Shown here piece after piece: positions 59,901-64,000 of a stretch of DNA of 64,000 nucleotides. This DNA comes from Symsagittifera roscoffensis. Lineage: Eukaryota; Xenacoelomorpha; Acoela; Convolutidae. Position 1 is the stretch's first letter, and every line of letters begins with the position of its first letter. Position numbers and translations under genes: made by a program. Location: positions 40,934,759-40,998,758 of the forward strand of contig NC_087063.1 in NCBI RefSeq assembly GCF_963678635.1, read 5' to 3'. Under the pieces are notes generated by a model, which saw nothing but the letters and a program-made list of their open reading frames with translations, did no database searches and was not told the DNA's origin.

Positions 59901-62087
59901 CTGATCTCTTGGCGATTCAATATAATTGATGAGCTTTTTTGTGACTTTGATCTTTGAACGTGCTTTTTAGTGCCAATTTGTTGGGTTTACTATCATTACC
60001 ACTGAATTGGAAAGCGCATTGGTTGAGCATTCTTGTATCAGATATCAGCAATTTTTTTGGTTAAAAGCTTCTTGTTTCGATTTTGTTACTTCCACGCATG
60101 CAACAACTGAATCCCTGAAAATTGGTTAAATCTGATAGATTGTTGAAATATCAGTTTTGTTCTTTTGATACCATTTATGGGTGAGTTTTGTTCTTTTGAC
60201 ACCATTTATGGGTGAGTTTTTTTTTATCTGTGTTGTTTGAAATAATTTTTTCGTTAAAAATTTTTTTTAATTGTCCATCAGGCTATTTTGATTTGGTAAA
60301 AACGTTTGGTTTGAATGAATGGTTTTACTTTCTTTTACATAATCGTAAGGTAAGTCGAGTGGGTCGATACTTGTTTGCTGATAATGGTAAGTCCTAGAAA
60401 AGATAAATGATCTTCACTATTCAGGTTTCAGAAAGGTTTTTACCATTTTTAGGTCGAAATTTTTTGTTAGTGACTGTTACGATTTTGCCTTTCACTCAAA
60501 TGTCCTGATGTTTCCATGGTTTTTCCTAAATAATTTTAGTTTGTTTGAACTTTCTAACACTGTGCTGATATACATTAAAGCGTAGATCAACTGATCTCCC
60601 GACATTTAATTTTAGTTGATGATTCAAATTGATTTTGATTTTTCAAGGCACTTGTTTGCAATTTTGTTAGGGTTAATATCAGTTCCTGTATTTTCGGGAC
60701 ACGCGTTATTTGAACAATTTTGTATCAGATTCCAGTGTTTCTTTTTTGGTTTAGCTTTCTAGCTTTCTGTTTTTTTTTAAAGTTTTTTAAGTTTCCACGC
60801 ATGCAACCACTGATTCATTGAATTTTTCTTTTATCTGTTAGAATTTTAAATTGTCAAGTTTTATTTGATTCAATTCATGGGTCATTTTTTTATCTGTGTT
60901 TTTGGAGTTTCTTTTTAATAATGTTCTGTTCTATGTCAATCTTGTTTTTGATATGATAAAAAAGTTCGTGTTGATGATGATAGGAGTCCAAGAGTAGCTC
61001 AACTGATCTCTTGGAGATTTTATTGAGCTAAAGAGTTGTTCAAAAGTGATGTGTTTTCCGAAACTGCTGGGTTGAAAATGTGGTGATGTTTTAAGAGGAA
61101 TGTTTTCACCCAATTTCTTTTACAAGTCTAATTTTGTTGATTTGGTCAAAACTTATTTTTTGATAATAACAAGTCCTAGGAAAGATGAATTGATCTTCAC
61201 GATTCAGTTTTCCGAAAGTTTTTACCGTTTGTAGGTCGAACCTTTTTGTTAATGACTGTTGTGTTTTGGCCTTCACTAATTGTTTGTCCTGGAGTTTCCA
61301 TGGTTGTTACTAATTTTTATTAGTTCTGTTTCACTTTCTAACGCTGATGATGTAAATCCAAGCGTAGATCAATTGATCTCCTGATAATTTTATGAAATTT
61401 GAATCGTCATTTTGATTCTTTGGATACCAATTATTAGTATTTTTTTCATGTCTGTTTGTCCACATGAATTTTTAATTAAAAATGTTCTTTTCTTTGTCCG
61501 TCAGTTTTCATTGATACGCTAAAAAGTGTAATTTGATGATGATAGCAATCCAAGCCTAGATTAACTGATTCCTTGGCAATGTTATTGAGCTGATGAAATG
61601 TTCAAAAGTGATTTTTTTTAAATAGCCAGTTTGAAAACGTGTTGATGTACTTGAAAGAATGTTTTTTGAGACATAGTTTCAACGCAGTTTTTTTAGATAG
61701 CCGTAAGCTATGTTGATTTGGCGAATACTTTTTTGTGATGATATTAAGTCCCAGGAAAGATAAATTGGTCTTCACTGAAAATTTATATATTTTCTTGGTC
61801 GAATCTTACGATTGTCACTACTACGTGTTATATGTCATGAGGTTTCCTTGGTTCCTACATAATTTTGGTTTGATTAAATCTTTCTAACACTGTGATGATA
61901 TAAGGTCAAGCATATATCAACTGATTTCCTCCTGCCGAGTCAATTAAACTTATTAATTTTTTCTGTAGTTTTTTTAAATTTCAAGGAACTTCAGCGCAAG
62001 TTTGATAGGGTTACCATTATTAACTTTTTTTGGACACACATTCTTTGAGCGGTTTTGTTTTCGGTTGAAAAATTTTCGGTTGAAAAA
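59901..62087 (+). repeat. 2187-bp higher-order unit, copy 1
   Basis: CTGATCTCTTGGCGATTC at 59901 recurs at 62088. The unit contains a long-form monomer with the GCATGC module and several diverged monomers. A direct doubling of a roughly 31-bp block (TTTTGTTCTTTTGAxACCAT) lies at about 60154-60216 and is carried along in copy 2. Confidence 0.92.
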
Positions 62088-64000
62088 CTGATCTCTTGGC
62101 GATTCAATATAATTGATGAGCTTTTTTGTGACTTTGATCTTTGAACGTGCTTTTTAGTGCCAATTTGTTGGGTTTACTATCATTACCACTGAATTGGAAA
62201 GCGCATTGGTTGAGCATTCTTGTATCAGATATCAGCAATTTTTTTGGTTAAAAGCTTCTTGTTTCGATTTTGTTACTTCCACGCATGCAACAACTGAATC
62301 CCTGAAAATTGGTTAAATCTGATAGATTGTTGAAATATCAGTTTTGTTCTTTTGATACCATTTATGGGTGAGTTTTGTTCTTTTGACACCATTTATGGGT
62401 GAGTTTTTTTTTATCTGTGTTGTTTGAAATAATTTTTTCGTTAAAAATTTTTTTTAATTGTCCATCAGGCTTTTTTGATTTGGTAAAAACGTTTGGTTTG
62501 AATGAATGGTTTTACTTTTTTTTACATAATCGTAAGGTAAGTCGAGTGGGTCGATACTTGTTTGCTGATAATGGTAAGTCCTAGAAAAGATAAATGATCT
62601 TCACTATTCAGGTTTCAGAAAGGTTTTTACCATTTTTAGGTCGAAATTTTTTGTTAGTGACTGTTACGATTTTGCCTTTCACTCAAATGTCCTGATGTTT
62701 CCATGGTTTTTCCTAAATAATTTTAGTTTGTTTGAACTTTCTAACACTGTGCTGATATACATTAAAGCGTAGATCAACTGATCTCCCGACATTTAATTTT
62801 AGTTGATGATTCAAATTGATTTTGATTTTTCAAGGCACTTGTTTGCAATTTTGTTAGGGTTAATATCAGTTCCTGTATTTTCGGGACACGCGTTATTTGA
62901 ACAATTTTGTATCAGATTCCAGTGTTTCTTTTTTGGTTTAGCTTTCTAGCTTTCTGTTTTTTTTAAAGTTTTTTAAGTTTCCACGCATGCAACCACTGAT
63001 TCATTGAATTTTTCTTTTATCTGTTAGAATTTTAAATTGTCAAGTTTTATTTGATTCAATTCATGGGTCATTTTTTTATCTGTGTTTTTGGAGTTTCTTT
63101 TTAATAATGTTCTGTTCTATGTCAATCTTGTTTTTGATATGATAAAAAAGTTCGTGTTGATGATGATAGGAGTCCAAGAGTAGCTCAACTGATCTCTTGG
63201 AGATTTTATTGAGCTAAAGAGTTGTTCAAAAGTGATGTGTTTTCCGAAACTGCTGGGTTGAAAATGTGGTGATGTTTTAAGAGGAATGTTTTCACCTGTT
63301 CAATTTCTTTTACAAGTCTAATTTTGTTGATTTGGTCAAAACTTATTTTTTGATAATAACAAGTCCTAGGAAAGATGAATTGATCTTCACGATTCAGTTT
63401 TCCGAAAGTTTTTACCGTTTGTAGGTCGAACCTTTTTGTTAATGACTGTTGTGTTTTGGCCTTCACTAATTGTTTGTCCTGGAGTTTCCATGGTTGTTAC
63501 TAATTTTTATTAGTTCTGTTTCACTTTCTAACGCTGATGATGTAAATCCAAGCGTAGATCAATTGATCTCCTGATAATTTTATGAAATTTGAATCGTCAT
63601 TTTGATTCTTTGGATACCAATTATTAGTATTTTTTTCATGTCTGTTTGTCCACATGAATTTTTAATTAAAAATGTTCTTTTCTTTGTCCGTCAGTTTTCA
63701 TTGATACGCTAAAAAGTGTAATTTGATGATGATAGCAATCCAAGCCTAGATTAACTGATTCCTTGGCAATGTTATTGAGCTGATGAAATGTTCAAAAGTG
63801 ATTTTTTTTAAATAGCCAGTTTGAAAACGTGTTGATGTACTTGAAAGAATGTTTTTTGAGACATAGTTTCAACGCAGTTTTTTTAGATAGCCGTAAGCTA
63901 TGTTGATTTGGCGAATACTTTTTTGTGATGATATTAAGTCCCAGGAAAGATAAATTGGTCTTCACTGAAAATTTATATATTTTCTTGGTCGAATCTTACG
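62088..64000 (+). repeat. 2187-bp higher-order unit, copy 2, cut by the window end
   Basis: The first 1913 bp of the second copy are almost identical to 59901-61813. At the junction (62061-62087) TCGGTTGAAAAATTT is partly doubled, a likely trace of the exchange point. The array continues past the window. Confidence 0.92.

Larger units (their letters stand above)
14776..64000 (+). repeat. giant TMF1 intron filled by a satellite-like tandem array
   Basis: From about 14884 to the window end the sequence is almost wholly copies of one T-rich family. The common monomer is about 446 bp, with landmarks in order: AAGGTACTTGTTTGCAAG, CCCGTGTTTTCGGGACACG, TACAAGCTCTTAA, AACAAGTCCTAGGAAAG, AGGTCGAACGG, TAGTCACTGTTGCGATTT and AGATCAACTGATCTCCTGA. 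Successive gaps between equivalent points are 444-449 bp in the centre. Roughly 100 monomer equivalents are present and the array is not finished at 64000. All copies seen are in the same orientation. T is clearly the commonest base on the plus strand, and G exceeds C. I found no coding exon inside. The intron is inferred because TMF1 lacks its C-terminal domain at 14775; the acceptor lies outside the window. Confidence 0.85.

Noticed and set aside
15460-64000. CENP-B box or other centromere protein site in the monomer
   Set aside because: The TTCGGGACACGC stretch was compared with the CENP-B core (TTCGnnnnAnnCGGG) and does not fit; no other centromere motif was recognised.
15460-64000. CRISPR-like array
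   Set aside because: The repeats are long head-to-tail monomers in an animal intron with no short-repeat/unique-spacer layout.

Overview
This window is animal (metazoan) nuclear DNA, most likely from an invertebrate. It carries a spliced coiled-coil gene with consensus GT/AG introns, a decayed Ty3/Gypsy-type retroelement, tRNA-derived SINE-like pieces, and AT-rich introns packed with repeats. I cannot fix the taxon from sequence alone. No prokaryotic features were seen.

Layout. (1) About 1-5750: a broken Ty3/Gypsy LTR-retrotransposon fossil on the minus strand, with gag, protease, RT, RNase H and integrase regions still recognisable in that order from right to left; its far end lies outside the window. 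(2) 6089-14775, plus strand: nine consecutive exons of the golgin TMF1 (TATA element modulatory factor 1 / ARA160). They join in one frame over 886 codons, with phases agreeing at every junction. First and last exons of the gene are outside the window: the first exon seen starts at a splice acceptor, and the Rab6-binding C-terminal domain is missing, so it should lie beyond 64000. The introns hold a SINE-like element, T-rich dispersed repeats and several hairpins. (3) 14776-64000: one intron of at least 49.2 kb, almost all of it a satellite-like tandem array. The basic monomer is about 446 bp, organised in nested higher-order repeats (about 0.89, 1.33, 2.68, 3.39 and 2.19 kb). The flanks are diverged and the centre homogeneous. 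It runs off the window end.

How it fits together. The host gene is a Golgi-tethering coiled-coil protein. To make full-length TMF1, transcription must cross roughly 100 monomer equivalents of a T-rich satellite between the last central coiled-coil exon and the C-terminal exons. Each typical 446-bp monomer carries, in the sense orientation, a branch-point-like CTGAT, a pyrimidine-rich tract and AAG or YAG directly abutting GTACTT. This resembles the zero-length-exon layout of recursive splice sites, although the donor half is weak. The array history can be read directly: a roughly 3.39-kb triplication captured the tail of a SINE-like element from the flank, and remnants of the array lie only about 110 bp after the last exon. 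The array and its relation to the gene are the main novelty here.
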